Assembly: GCA_015494165.1 (NCBI GenBank)
Contig: WGBS01000149.1
Coordinates: 1-19,026 of the forward strand
DNA from: Gammaproteobacteria bacterium
Lineage (GTDB): Bacteria; Pseudomonadota; Gammaproteobacteria; S144-34
Direction of reading: 5' to 3'
DNA length: 19,026 nt
The notes under the pieces were generated by a model. That model was not told the origin of the DNA. It saw nothing but the letters and a program-made list of their open reading frames with translations, and did no database searches. The position numbers and the translations under genes were made by a program. Positions 1-7,317 of the stretch are shown piece after piece (position 1 is the first letter of the stretch; each line of letters begins with the position of its first letter).

Positions 1-26
1 CCCCGAGCGCGCGCGCGCGCTCGGGG
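1..26. repeat. Perfect 26-bp palindrome inside tyrA at the window start
   Basis: Every base i in 1-26 pairs with base 27-i: CCCCGAG, a run of alternating GC, then CTCGGGG. It encodes PERARALG of TyrA, so it is real coding sequence. It could fold into a very stable hairpin in single-stranded DNA or RNA. Confidence 0.9.
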
Positions 27-757
27 TGGTGGACCGCTGGACGACCGAGCCCGCCGAGGGCGTGGCCGGGGCGGACCTCGTGGTGCTCGCCGTGCCCCTG
101 GGGACGATGCGGGCGCTGATGGAGGCGCTCGCCCCTGGCCTCGGCCCGGAGGCGGTCGTCACGGACGTGGGCAGCGCCAAGCGGGCGGTGGTGGAGGACG
201 CGCGCGCCGCGCTCGGGGACGCCTTCGCGCGCTTCGTGCCGGGCCACCCGGTGGCCGGCACCGAGCGCAGCGGCGTGGAGGCGGCCTTCGCCACGCTCTT
301 CCGCGGCCGCCGTGTGATCCTCACGCCGGTGGCCGAAACCGGCGCGCAGGCGCTCGCGCGCGTGCGCGCGCTGTGGGAGGCGGTGGGCGCCGAGGTGGCG
401 GAGATGGACCCCGCGCGCCACGACCGCATCCTGGCCGCCACCAGCCACCTGCCCCACGTGCTCGCCTACACGCTCGTGGACCTGCTCGCCGGGCTCGACG
501 AGCACGAGGAGGTCTTCGCCAACGCCGCCGGCGGCTTCCGCGACTTCACGCGCATCGCCTCCAGCGATCCCGTCATGTGGCGCGACATCTGCCTCGCCAA
601 CCGCGACGCCATCGTCGAGATGCTCGACCGCTACGGCGAGGCGCTCGCGGCGGTGCGCGCTGCGGTGGCGGGCGCCGACGGCGCCGCGCTCGAGCGGCTG
701 TTCGCGCGCGCCAAGGCCGCGCGCGACGCCCACGCCGCGGGCCGGGAGGAGGGCTGA
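2..757 (+). CDS. tyrA: Prephenate dehydrogenase, 5'-truncated by the window edge
   Basis: The NAD(P)-dependent enzyme that converts prephenate to 4-hydroxyphenylpyruvate in tyrosine biosynthesis, in the cytoplasm. The frame is open from base 2, and the residues before the first possible GTG (26) read PERARALGVVDRW, which fits a continuing TyrA Rossmann domain. The real start and the GxGxxG loop are therefore upstream of the window. Visible family motifs are GADLVVLAVPLGTM (end of the NAD domain), GHPVAGTERSGVEAAF and ATSHLPHVLAYTLVD (catalytic dimerisation domain), and AAGGFRDFTRIASSDPVMW near the end. The stop overlaps the aroA start in a TGATG, so translation is probably coupled. In pseudomonads tyrA and aroA are fused; here they are separate. 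Family identity is secure; whether a pheA or aspC-like gene lies upstream cannot be seen. Confidence 0.95.
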   Translation, partial: PERARALGVVDRWTTEPAEGVAGADLVVLAVPLGTMRALMEALAPGLGPEAVVTDVGSAKRAVVEDARAALGDAFARFVPGHPVAGTERSGVEAAFATLFRGRRVILTPVAETGAQALARVRALWEAVGAEVAEMDPARHDRILAATSHLPHVLAYTLVDLLAGLDEHEEVFANAAGGFRDFTRIASSDPVMWRDICLANRDAIVEMLDRYGEALAAVRAAVAGADGAALERLFARAKAARDAHAAGREEG

Positions 758-2124
758 TGGACACGGCGCGCCGCGACTGGGTGGTGCGGCCGGGCGGGCG
801 CCTGGCGGGACGTCTGCGGGTGCCCGGCGACAAGTCGGTCTCGCACCGGGCGGTGATGCTCGGTGCGCTGGCCGACGGCGTCACCGAGGTGACGGGCTTC
901 CTCGAGGGCGCCGACTGCCTCGCCACCATGCGCGCCTTCCGCGCCATGGGCGTGGCGATCGAGGGCCCGGAGGGCGGGCGGCTCGTGATCGAGGGCGTCG
1001 GCATGGAGGGGCTGCGGCCGCCGCCCGGCCCGCTCGACCTCGGCAACTCCGGCACCTCCATGCGGCTGCTGGCGGGGCTGCTCGCCGGCCAGCCCTTCGA
1101 CACCGTGCTCACGGGGGACGCCTCGCTGTCGCGGCGGCCCATGCGGCGCGTCACCGAGCCGCTGGCGCGCATGGGCGCGCGCATCGAGACCACGCCCGAA
1201 GGGACGGCGCCGCTTCGCATCCACGGCAACCCGCACCTGCGCGGGATCGACTACCGCAGCCCGGTGGCGAGCGCGCAGGTGAAGTCCGCCGTCCTGCTCG
1301 CCGGGCTCTACGCCGAGGGGCGCACCTGCGTCACGGAGCCCGCCCCCACCCGCGACCACACCGAGCGCATGCTCGCGGGCTTCGGCTGGCCGGTGGCGCG
1401 CGAGCCCGCGCGCCAGCGCGTCTGCCTCGAGGGCGGGCACCGGCTGCGGGCGACGGCTGTGGACGTGCCCGCGGACCTGAGCTCGGCGGCCTTCTTCCTG
1501 GTGGGGGCGAGCATCGCGCCCGGCTCGGACGTGGAGCTCGAGCACGTGGGCCTCAACCCCACGCGCACGGGCGTGATCGAGATCCTGCGCCGCATGGGCG
1601 CCGACCTCGAGGTCACGCCCGAGGGGGAGGCGGGCGGCGAGCCCGTCGGGCGCATCCGGGTCCGCGCCGCCCGCCTGCATGGCATCGAGATCCCGGCCGG
1701 GCTGGTGCCGCTCGCCATCGACGAGTTTCCGGCGCTCTTCGTGGCCGCCGCCTGCGCCGAGGGGCGCACGGTGCTGAGCGGCGCCGAGGAGCTGCGCGTC
1801 AAGGAGAGCGACCGCATCCAGGTCATGGCCGAGGGGCTGCGGGCGCTCGGGGTGGCGGCCGAGCCGCGGCCGGACGGCATCGTCATCGAGGGCGTGGGCT
1901 CCAAGGGGCGGCTCGGCGGCGGCACGGTCGACAGCCGTGGCGACCACCGCGTGGCCATGGCCTTCGCCATGGCCGCGCTGCGCGCCGAGGGGCCCGTGGT
2001 GATCCGCGACTGCGCGAACGTCGCGACCTCCTTCCCGGGCTTCGAGGCCCTCGCGCGCGAGGCGGGCCTGGCGCTGGAGGAGGCCGCGGCGGGAGACGAG
2101 GACGGGAGGAGAGGGCATGGCTGA
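757..2124 (+). CDS. aroA: 3-phosphoshikimate 1-carboxyvinyltransferase (EPSP synthase)
   Basis: The sixth step of the shikimate pathway: transfers enolpyruvyl from PEP to shikimate-3-phosphate. The protein has 455 residues, normal for the family. Motifs in order are PGDKSVSHR (residues about 23-31, PEP/S3P-binding Lys), LGNSGTSMRLL, SAQVK, RDHTE, NPTRTG, DEFPALFVAAA, ELRVKESDR, and DCANVATSFPGF at the C-terminus. The four signatures GDKS, SAQxK, RxHxE and NxTR are those used to define class II enzymes. The glycine in LGNSGTSMR, however, occupies the position where the strongly glyphosate-insensitive Agrobacterium CP4 enzyme has alanine. The ATG at 757 overlaps the tyrA stop, and the open frame upstream of it only shadows tyrA. 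The end overlaps the cmk start by 8 bp, so this is the middle of a coupled operon. Confidence 0.97.
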   Translation: MDTARRDWVVRPGGRLAGRLRVPGDKSVSHRAVMLGALADGVTEVTGFLEGADCLATMRAFRAMGVAIEGPEGGRLVIEGVGMEGLRPPPGPLDLGNSGTSMRLLAGLLAGQPFDTVLTGDASLSRRPMRRVTEPLARMGARIETTPEGTAPLRIHGNPHLRGIDYRSPVASAQVKSAVLLAGLYAEGRTCVTEPAPTRDHTERMLAGFGWPVAREPARQRVCLEGGHRLRATAVDVPADLSSAAFFLVGASIAPGSDVELEHVGLNPTRTGVIEILRRMGADLEVTPEGEAGGEPVGRIRVRAARLHGIEIPAGLVPLAIDEFPALFVAAACAEGRTVLSGAEELRVKESDRIQVMAEGLRALGVAAEPRPDGIVIEGVGSKGRLGGGTVDSRGDHRVAMAFAMAALRAEGPVVIRDCANVATSFPGFEALAREAGLALEEAAAGDEDGRRGHG

Positions 2125-2833
2125 GGCGGGCGGGGCGCCGGTGATCACGGTGGACGGGCCGAGCGGCTCGGGCAAGGGCACGGTGAGCCAGCGCGTGGCG
2201 CACGCGCTTGGCTGGCACCTGCTCGACAGCGGGGCCCTCTACCGGGTGCTGGCGCTGGCCGCGCGGCGTGCGGGCGTGGCCCTCGACGACGAGGCGGCGC
2301 TCGCGGATCTCGCCGGCCGGCTCGACGTCTCCTTCGAGGAGCGGCCGGGCGAGGAGGGGGTGCGGGTGCGGCTCGACGGCGAGGACGTCACGGCGGAGCT
2401 CCGCTCGGAGGCCTGCGGCGAGGGGGCCTCGCGGGTCGCCGCGCTCGCCGCCGTGCGCGAGGCCCTGCTCGAGCGCCAGCGCGCCTTCCGCACGCCTCCG
2501 GGGCTGGTCGCCGACGGGCGCGACATGGGCACCGTGGTCTTTCCGGACGCGCCCCTCAAGATCTATCTCACGGCGAGCGCCGACGAGCGCGCGCGGCGGC
2601 GCTGGCGCCAGCTCCGCGCCCAGGGCGTGGAGGCCGATCTCGCCGCCCTCTACCGCGAGATCGCCGCACGCGATGCGCGCGACGCCTCGCGCAAGGTCTC
2701 GCCGCTGCGCCCGGCCGAGGACGCGGTGCAGATCGACACCACGGGCCTGACCGTGGACGAGGTGGTCGAGCGGGTGCTGGAGCTCGCCGCCGCGCGCGGC
2801 CTGGGGGCTGCACGGGCGCGCGAAAAGTCTTAG
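2117..2833 (+). CDS. cmk: Cytidylate kinase
   Basis: Phosphorylates CMP and dCMP with ATP in the cytoplasm, supplying CDP/dCDP for nucleic-acid and phospholipid synthesis. The protein has 238 residues, typical length. The P-loop GPSGSGKGT lies at residues 14-22, followed by LLDSGALYR (nucleotide-monophosphate contact), VADGRDMGTVVFPDA (with the conserved Arg/Asp of the CMP site) and an Arg-rich lid ASADERARRRWRQL. The ATG at 2117 lies inside the end of aroA (8-bp overlap). Cmk directly upstream of rpsA is a classical proteobacterial arrangement. A candidate rpsA promoter -10 (TAGAAT) begins on the cmk stop codon. Confidence 0.97.
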   Translation: MAEAGGAPVITVDGPSGSGKGTVSQRVAHALGWHLLDSGALYRVLALAARRAGVALDDEAALADLAGRLDVSFEERPGEEGVRVRLDGEDVTAELRSEACGEGASRVAALAAVREALLERQRAFRTPPGLVADGRDMGTVVFPDAPLKIYLTASADERARRRWRQLRAQGVEADLAALYREIAARDARDASRKVSPLRPAEDAVQIDTTGLTVDEVVERVLELAAARGLGAARAREKS

Positions 2834-2836
2834 AAT
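2808..2836 (+). promoter_or_regulatory. Candidate sigma-70 promoter for rpsA
   Basis: A good -10 element, TAGAAT (2831-2836), stands in otherwise very GC-rich DNA at the cmk stop. A poor -35, CTGCAC (2808-2813), is 17 bp upstream. E. coli also has a promoter for rpsA at this place, between cmk and rpsA. The -35 match is weak (2 of 6), so the call rests on the -10 and the position. Confidence 0.4.
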
Positions 2837-2854
2837 ATCGCAGCTTTGTAGGGC

Positions 2855-2959
2855 GGCCCCGGCGGCGCGACGGCCGGGGCCGGTGGGTTCCACTGACCCG
2901 CGGCGGTCCCCGGGGAGCGCCGCGGCTTTTCTTCAGCAGGACGGCCCGCACGGCGGGCC
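2855..2959 (+). promoter_or_regulatory. Structured rpsA leader with three hairpins
   Basis: Three self-complementary blocks lie between cmk and rpsA: GGCCCCGGC (2855-2863) pairs with 2873-2881; CCGCGGCG (2898-2905) pairs with CGCCGCGG (2918-2925), followed by CTTTTCTT; and GGCCCGC (2943-2949) pairs with 2953-2959. The rpsA ATG at 2977 has no strong Shine-Dalgarno sequence. In E. coli the rpsA leader lacks a good SD and folds into three hairpins that S1 protein recognises for autogenous control. This leader has the same number of elements and I infer the same role. The middle hairpin plus its T-rich tail could also act as an attenuator. Confidence 0.5.
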
Positions 2960-2976
2960 GGGGACGTGACAGACAC

Positions 2977-4653
2977 ATGAGCGAGAGCTTCGCAGAGCTT
3001 TTCGAACAGAGCATCGCCGAGACCGAGCTGCGGCCCGGCGCCATCATCAAGGCCAAGGTCATCGACATCCGGCCCGACTACGTGGTCGTCAACGCCGGCC
3101 TCAAGTCCGAGGGGCTGATCCCCGTGAACCAGTTCCGCAACGAGAAGGGCGAGCTGGAGGTGCAGGTCGGCGACGAGGTGGAGGTGGCGCTGGACGCGGT
3201 CGAGGACGGCTTCGGCGAGACGCGGCTCTCGCGCGAGAAGGCCAAGCGCGCCTACGCCTGGAAGCGCCTCGAGGAGGCCTTCGAGAAGGGCGAGCCCGTC
3301 AAGGGCCGGCTTGCGGGCAAGGTCAAGGGCGGCTTCACCGTGGATCTGGGCGGCGTGCGCGCCTTCCTGCCGGGCTCGCTGGTGGACGTGCGGCCCGTGC
3401 GCGATGTCACCTACCTCGAGGGCAAGGACCTCGAGTTCAAGATCATCAAGCTCGACCGCCGCCGCAACAACGTCGTCGTCTCGCGCCGCGCCGTGGTCGA
3501 GCAGGAGTACAGCGCCGAGCGCGAGGCCCTGCTCAAGCGCCTCAGCGAGGGCCAGGTGGTCAAGGGCGTGGTCAAGAACCTCACGGACTACGGCGCCTTC
3601 GTCGACCTCGGCGGCATCGACGGGCTGCTCCACATCACGGACATGGCCTGGAAGCGGGTCAAGCACCCCTCCGAGGTCGTCAACGTGGGCGACGAGATCG
3701 AGGTCAAGGTCCTCAAGTTCGACCGCGAGCGCAACCGCGTCTCGCTCGGCCTCAAGCAGCTCGGCGAGGACCCGTGGGAGGACATCTCGCGGCGCTATCC
3801 GGTGGGCACGCGCCTGTTCGGCAAGGTCACCAACATCGCCGACTACGGCGCCTTCGTCGAGATCGAGGAGGGCGTCGAGGGCCTGGTCCACGTCTCGGAG
3901 ATGGACTGGACCAACAAGAACGTCAACCCGGCCAAGGTTGTGCAGATCGGCGACGAGGTCGAGGTCATGGTCCTCGACATCGACGAGGAGCGCCGCCGCA
4001 TCTCGCTCGGCATGAAGCAGTGCCAGCCCAACCCGTGGGAGGAGTTCGCCCAGAACCACAACAAGGGCGACCGCGTGCGCGGCACCATCAAGTCCATCAC
4101 GGACTTCGGCATCTTCGTCGGCCTCGAGGGCGGCATCGACGGCCTGGTGCACCTGTCCGACATCTCCTGGACCGAGCCCGGCGAGGAGGCCGTGCGCAAA
4201 TACAAGAAGGGCCAGGAGATCGAGGCGGTGGTGCTCTCGGTCGACCCCGAGCGCGAGCGCGTCTCGCTCGGCATCAAGCAGCTCGACCAGGACCCGCTCT
4301 CGGCCTTCGTCGCCGCCCACCCCAAGGGCAGCATCGTCAAGGGCACCGTGAAGTCCGTCGACGCCAAGGGCGCCGTGGTCGACCTCGGCGAGGGCGTCGA
4401 GGGCTATCTGCGCGCCTCGGAGCTCGCGCGCGACCGCGTCGAGGACGCGCGCACCGTGCTCAAGGAGGGCGACGAGGTCGAGGCCAAGTTCATCGGCATC
4501 GACCGCAAGAACCGCACCGTGAACCTCTCGATCAAGGCCAAGGAGAGCGAGGAGGAGGCGAAGGCGGTGGAGAGCTACAGCCGCGGCCCCAGCGCCGGCG
4601 CCCCCACCCTCGGCGACATCCTCAAGGAGCAGATGGCGAACAAGAACGAATGA
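2977..4653 (+). CDS. rpsA: 30S ribosomal protein S1
   Basis: The large RNA-binding protein that docks mRNA on the 30S subunit and melts structured leaders. It has 558 residues, one more than the usual enteric length. Six S1 (OB-fold) repeats follow one another at roughly residues 21-87, 105-171, 192-260, 277-347, 364-434 and 451-520. Repeats 3-6 carry near-identical phrases such as DYGAFVDLGGIDGLLHITD, ADYGAFVEIEEGVEGLVH, DFGIFVGLEGGIDGLVHLSD and RVSLGLKQL. The start MSESFAELFEQS matches the gammaproteobacterial consensus. The gene follows cmk after a 143-bp structured leader and precedes ihfB. Confidence 0.98.
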   Translation: MSESFAELFEQSIAETELRPGAIIKAKVIDIRPDYVVVNAGLKSEGLIPVNQFRNEKGELEVQVGDEVEVALDAVEDGFGETRLSREKAKRAYAWKRLEEAFEKGEPVKGRLAGKVKGGFTVDLGGVRAFLPGSLVDVRPVRDVTYLEGKDLEFKIIKLDRRRNNVVVSRRAVVEQEYSAEREALLKRLSEGQVVKGVVKNLTDYGAFVDLGGIDGLLHITDMAWKRVKHPSEVVNVGDEIEVKVLKFDRERNRVSLGLKQLGEDPWEDISRRYPVGTRLFGKVTNIADYGAFVEIEEGVEGLVHVSEMDWTNKNVNPAKVVQIGDEVEVMVLDIDEERRRISLGMKQCQPNPWEEFAQNHNKGDRVRGTIKSITDFGIFVGLEGGIDGLVHLSDISWTEPGEEAVRKYKKGQEIEAVVLSVDPERERVSLGIKQLDQDPLSAFVAAHPKGSIVKGTVKSVDAKGAVVDLGEGVEGYLRASELARDRVEDARTVLKEGDEVEAKFIGIDRKNRTVNLSIKAKESEEEAKAVESYSRGPSAGAPTLGDILKEQMANKNE

Positions 4654-4718
4654 CAACCACCAGGCGCGTCGCCGGCGCCTGAGGGCGCCCGCGGCGCGCG
4701 CGCAGGGGACGGAGAAGA

Positions 4719-5024
4719 ATGACGAAGTCGGAGCTGATCGACACCATCGCGCGCAAGCAGAGCCATCTCGCCTACAAGGACGTCGAGCTCGCCGTCAAGA
4801 TCCTGCTGGAGCAGATGAGCCAGGCGCTCGCCAAGGGCCAGCGCATCGAGATCCGCGGCTTCGGCAGCTTCTCCCTGCACTACCGCCCGCCGCGCATCGG
4901 GCGCAACCCCAAGACCGGGGAGTCGGTGGCCCTGCCCGGCAAGTACGTGCCCCACTTCAAGCCCGGCAAGGAGCTGCGCGAGCGCGTCAACGCCGGGCGC
5001 CACAACCCCATCCGCCGCGACTGA
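4719..5024 (+). CDS. ihfB: Integration host factor subunit beta
   Basis: The DNA-bending nucleoid protein that pairs with IHF-alpha. It has 101 residues, standard for the HU/IHF family. It begins MTKSELIDTIARKQ and carries RIEIRGFGSFSLHYRPPR and GRNPKTGE; the latter is the beta-arm that inserts its tip proline into the minor groove. Linkage to rpsA and the N-terminal sequence identify it as beta rather than alpha or HU. A GGAG at 4711-4714 precedes the ATG. Its stop codon lies in the stem of a hairpin shared with the convergent tonB gene. Confidence 0.97.
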   Translation: MTKSELIDTIARKQSHLAYKDVELAVKILLEQMSQALAKGQRIEIRGFGSFSLHYRPPRIGRNPKTGESVALPGKYVPHFKPGKELRERVNAGRHNPIRRD

Positions 5025-5037
5025 GCTCCCTCAGTCG
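5018..5037. terminator. Compact bidirectional hairpin over the ihfB and tonB stop codons
   Basis: CGACTGAG (5018-5025), loop CTCC, CTCAGTCG (5030-5037) form a perfect 8-bp stem. The ihfB TGA (5022-5024) and the tonB stop (5031-5033, TCA on the plus strand) both sit in the stem, in opposite arms. The genes are convergent with six bases between them, so a two-way terminator is the natural reading. There is no clear T-tract on either side, so termination strength is uncertain. Confidence 0.6.
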
Positions 5038-5789
5038 GCGGCGCCTTCGCGCAGCCGGAAGGCCATCGTGTAGCGCACCGTCACCGGGGCGCCGAGCCCG
5101 GCCGGAGGTGCCGGAAAGGGCGCCGCGCGCCGCACCGCGGCGAGCGCCGCCAGCCGCAGCAGGCGGTGGCCCCCATCGGCCGCCAGGGCCTCCACCGTCC
5201 CGTCCGCGCGCACCCTGAAACGCACCCGCACCGAGCCCTCGATGCCGCGCCGGCGCGCGGGCGCCGGGTAGTGCCGCCTCGCACGCACGCGTTGGAGCAC
5301 GTCCGCCACGTAGCGCCGCCGCAGGGCGCCCGGCGCCGGCCGTGCGGGCGGCGGCGGGGTGGAGGGCGCCAGCGCGGATGCTCCTCGTGGTGCCGATGGC
5401 GGCCTCACGTGCGCGGGTGCTGGCGTCGGATCCGGCCGGGGCGAGGGCGCCGGCGGGGAAGCGCGCAGCCGCGATGCCGGGGGTGGGCCCGGCCGCACCG
5501 GCCGGGCCCGGCGCGGCGGGCGCCGTTCGGGCCGGGCGCGCATGGGCCCGTGCGCGGAGGCTGGGGGACGGGTGGCCGCCGGCGCTGCGGCACGCCGCGC
5601 CCGCACACCGCCCCCCGCCGACCGAAACGGCGCGGGTGGCGGCGCGAGGGCGAGGGCGACGGCGATCGGTGCAGGGGCGGGCGGCGGTGCCGGCCGCTCC
5701 TGCGCGACGATGAGCGCCACCCCGAGCACGGTCGCATGCACCAGCGTCGACAGTGCCAGGCCGGCGCGCGAGCAGGCAGTCGTGCTCAT
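5031..5789 (-). CDS. tonB: TonB energy transducer
   Basis: Periplasm-spanning protein that transmits proton-motive force from ExbBD to outer-membrane receptors. It has 252 residues from the ATG at 5789, which forms an ATGA overlap with the exbD stop; an earlier in-frame start exists but would run deep into exbD. A single hydrophobic anchor (about residues 10-28, LALSTLVHATVLGVALIVA) is followed by a Pro/Ala/Arg-rich linker to about residue 165 and the TonB C-terminal fold. That fold includes YPAPARRRGIEGSVRVRFRV, RADGTVEALAADGG and the final strand PVTVRYTMAFRL. It is the last gene of the receptor operon and so probably dedicated to that receptor. Confidence 0.9.
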   Translation of the reverse strand: MSTTACSRAGLALSTLVHATVLGVALIVAQERPAPPPAPAPIAVALALAPPPAPFRSAGGGVRARRAAAPAATRPPASAHGPMRARPERRPPRRARPVRPGPPPASRLRASPPAPSPRPDPTPAPAHVRPPSAPRGASALAPSTPPPPARPAPGALRRRYVADVLQRVRARRHYPAPARRRGIEGSVRVRFRVRADGTVEALAADGGHRLLRLAALAAVRRAAPFPAPPAGLGAPVTVRYTMAFRLREGAAD

Positions 5790-6172
5790 CGCTCCGGCTT
5801 CGGCCTGGTGACGATGGTCAGGCGCCGGCGCTGGGCCTCGTCGAGCCACTCGAGCACCGCGACGAACCGTCCGAAGGGAACCGCGGCATCGGCCTCCAGG
5901 CTCACCGTGGTGGTCGGCGGCAGCCGCCGCAGGCGCGCGGCGGCCTCCTCGGGCGTGCAGGATGCGCCGTCGAACAGCAGCCGCCCGTCGCGCAGGAGCG
6001 TCAGCGTGACGGCACGGGCTTCGGGCCGGCCGGGCACGCCGCCCTCCGGGAGGTCGAGGTCCACCCTACCGCGCGGCAGGAAGCTTGCCGTGGCCAGCAC
6101 GATGGCGAGCAGCACGAGCAGGACGTCGATGAAGGGAATGACGTTGATCCCGTCGAAGCGGCGTGGCCGCAC
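5786..6172 (-). CDS. exbD: Biopolymer transport protein ExbD
   Basis: Partner of ExbB in the proton-driven motor that powers TonB. It has 128 residues with a short basic cytoplasmic start, one membrane helix (INVIPFIDVLLVLLAIVLA) carrying the essential membrane aspartate (Asp16, in FIDVLL), and a periplasmic domain ending in RRLTIVTRPKPER. The start is GTG at 6172, with GGAGG (on the minus strand, over 6181-6188) at good spacing and only 3 bp after the exbB stop. The stop overlaps the tonB ATG. TolR is the main alternative, but the adjacent tonB and receptor favour ExbD. Confidence 0.9.
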   Translation of the reverse strand: MRPRRFDGINVIPFIDVLLVLLAIVLATASFLPRGRVDLDLPEGGVPGRPEARAVTLTLLRDGRLLFDGASCTPEEAAARLRRLPPTTTVSLEADAAVPFGRFVAVLEWLDEAQRRRLTIVTRPKPER

Positions 6173-6175
6173 GGC

Positions 6176-6622
6176 TCAGCCCTCCTCCGACCCCGCACCC
6201 TCGCGCCGCCGTGCGAGCAGCACCTCCACCCGCCGCGACAGGCCGTTGTAGGCGAGCACCGCGGGGATGGCGACCACGAGGCCCAGGGCGGTGGCCTGCA
6301 GCGCCAGGGCGAGCCCCACCATGACCGTGCGGACGTCGACCCGCTCGCTCGTGCCGAGGTCGTGGAAGGTGACGAGGATGCCGAGCACGGTGCCGAGCAG
6401 GCCCACGAAAGGGGCGCTGGCCCCGATGGATGCGATGGCCGTGAGATGGCGCGTGAGCGCGATCTCCAGGGCCTCCCGCGAGGGGAAGGCGCCGGGGTCG
6501 ACGCGCCTCAGGTAGAGCAGGCGCTCGGTGACGAGCCAGACGAGCACGAAGCTCATCGAGCCCAGGACCACGAGGATGGCGTGGTCGAGGTGCGCCCGCA
6601 GCAGGTCCGCCAGCGTGCCCAT
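6176..6622 (-). CDS. exbB: Biopolymer transport protein ExbB (short form)
   Basis: MotA/TolQ/ExbB-family proton channel of the TonB motor, inner membrane. With the ATG at 6622 the protein is 148 residues, clearly shorter than E. coli ExbB (about 244) but typical of short ExbB forms. It has an N-terminal helix (ILVVLGSMSFVLVWLV), a cytoplasmic loop, and the two-helix core SAPFVGLLGTVLGILVTF and LALALQATALGLVVAIPAVL, which hold the family's conserved Gly/Thr residues. The reading frame stays open far upstream, but that part is antisense-like sequence over other genes and is not counted. No strong ribosome-binding site precedes the ATG; translation probably depends on the upstream gene 23 bp away. 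Confidence 0.88.
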   Translation of the reverse strand: MGTLADLLRAHLDHAILVVLGSMSFVLVWLVTERLLYLRRVDPGAFPSREALEIALTRHLTAIASIGASAPFVGLLGTVLGILVTFHDLGTSERVDVRTVMVGLALALQATALGLVVAIPAVLAYNGLSRRVEVLLARRREGAGSEEG

Positions 6623-6645
6623 GGCGCGTCCGCGTGGCTGCGGCC

Positions 6646-7317
6646 TCAGGCGCCGCCCGTCCAGGCCTGCGCCAGCCGCACGGCCCCGAGGAGGACGAGC
6701 AGCGCCGCCGGCACGCGCCGGAGGAGAAGGCCGTGGCGCGCGAGCGCCCGCCCGAGGCGCTCGCGTGCGCCGGCGAGGGCCGGCAGCAGGAGCAGCAGCG
6801 GCGAGAGGACCGCGCCGAGGCCGAAGCTCAGGCCGACGACGAGCCCGGTGCGGGTGCTTGCCGCCTGTGCGGCGTGGGCGAGGACGGCGGCGAGCGGGGC
6901 GCAGGGCGTGAGGCTGAGCGCGGCGCCGAGCGCGAAGGGGTGCCAGCGCCGCCCGGTACCGCCCGCGCGTCGGGCACGGCAGCCAGGCGGGGCTACGCCG
7001 GGTGGTGCACGGTCGTGCCAGAGCCAGAGGCCGGCGAGGACGGCGGCGGCGCCGAGCGCCGCGCGGCCGAGGCCGAGGGCGAGCGTGTCGGCCACCAGGC
7101 CGCCCAGCGTGGCGGCGCCGGCGGCGAGCAGCGTGTAGGCGGCCACGCGTCCGGCCGAGAACCACACGAGGTCGGTGCGGACGCGGCCCGCGTGGCCCAC
7201 GACCCAGAGCCCGGCGTAGGGGAGGCAGGCGACGACGCAGGCGCTCGCGCCCATCGAGACCCCGAGGCCGAAGGCCGCCGCCACGTCCACTGGCCCGGCC
7301 GCCACGGGCGCCGTCAC
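6646..7317 (-). CDS. TauE/SafE-CcdA-like (DsbD_2-type) membrane protein
   Basis: A polytopic inner-membrane protein of 223 residues with about six hydrophobic segments. The family, often annotated 'sulfite exporter TauE/SafE' or 'cytochrome c biogenesis transmembrane region', includes thiol-disulfide carriers. Visible here are CVVACLPYAGLWVV in the first helix and LTPCAPLAAVL in the helix after the central loop. These are two cysteine-containing helix motifs placed as in CcdA/DsbD, where paired cysteines move reducing power across the membrane. The GTG at 7317 overlaps the stop of the upstream ferredoxin-like gene (GTGA). The context suggests it works with the polyferredoxin and the TonB receptor. 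Whether it carries electrons, a metal or an anion cannot be read from sequence. Confidence 0.75.
   Translation of the reverse strand: MTAPVAAGPVDVAAAFGLGVSMGASACVVACLPYAGLWVVGHAGRVRTDLVWFSAGRVAAYTLLAAGAATLGGLVADTLALGLGRAALGAAAVLAGLWLWHDRAPPGVAPPGCRARRAGGTGRRWHPFALGAALSLTPCAPLAAVLAHAAQAASTRTGLVVGLSFGLGAVLSPLLLLLPALAGARERLGRALARHGLLLRRVPAALLVLLGAVRLAQAWTGGA

Noticed and set aside
2830..4656. A 608-codon open frame antisense to rpsA on the minus strand
   Set aside because: It exactly mirrors rpsA, is built of Leu/Asp/Val/Ala repeats that echo the S1 domains in antisense, and matches no family. In DNA this GC-rich, such frames are expected by chance.
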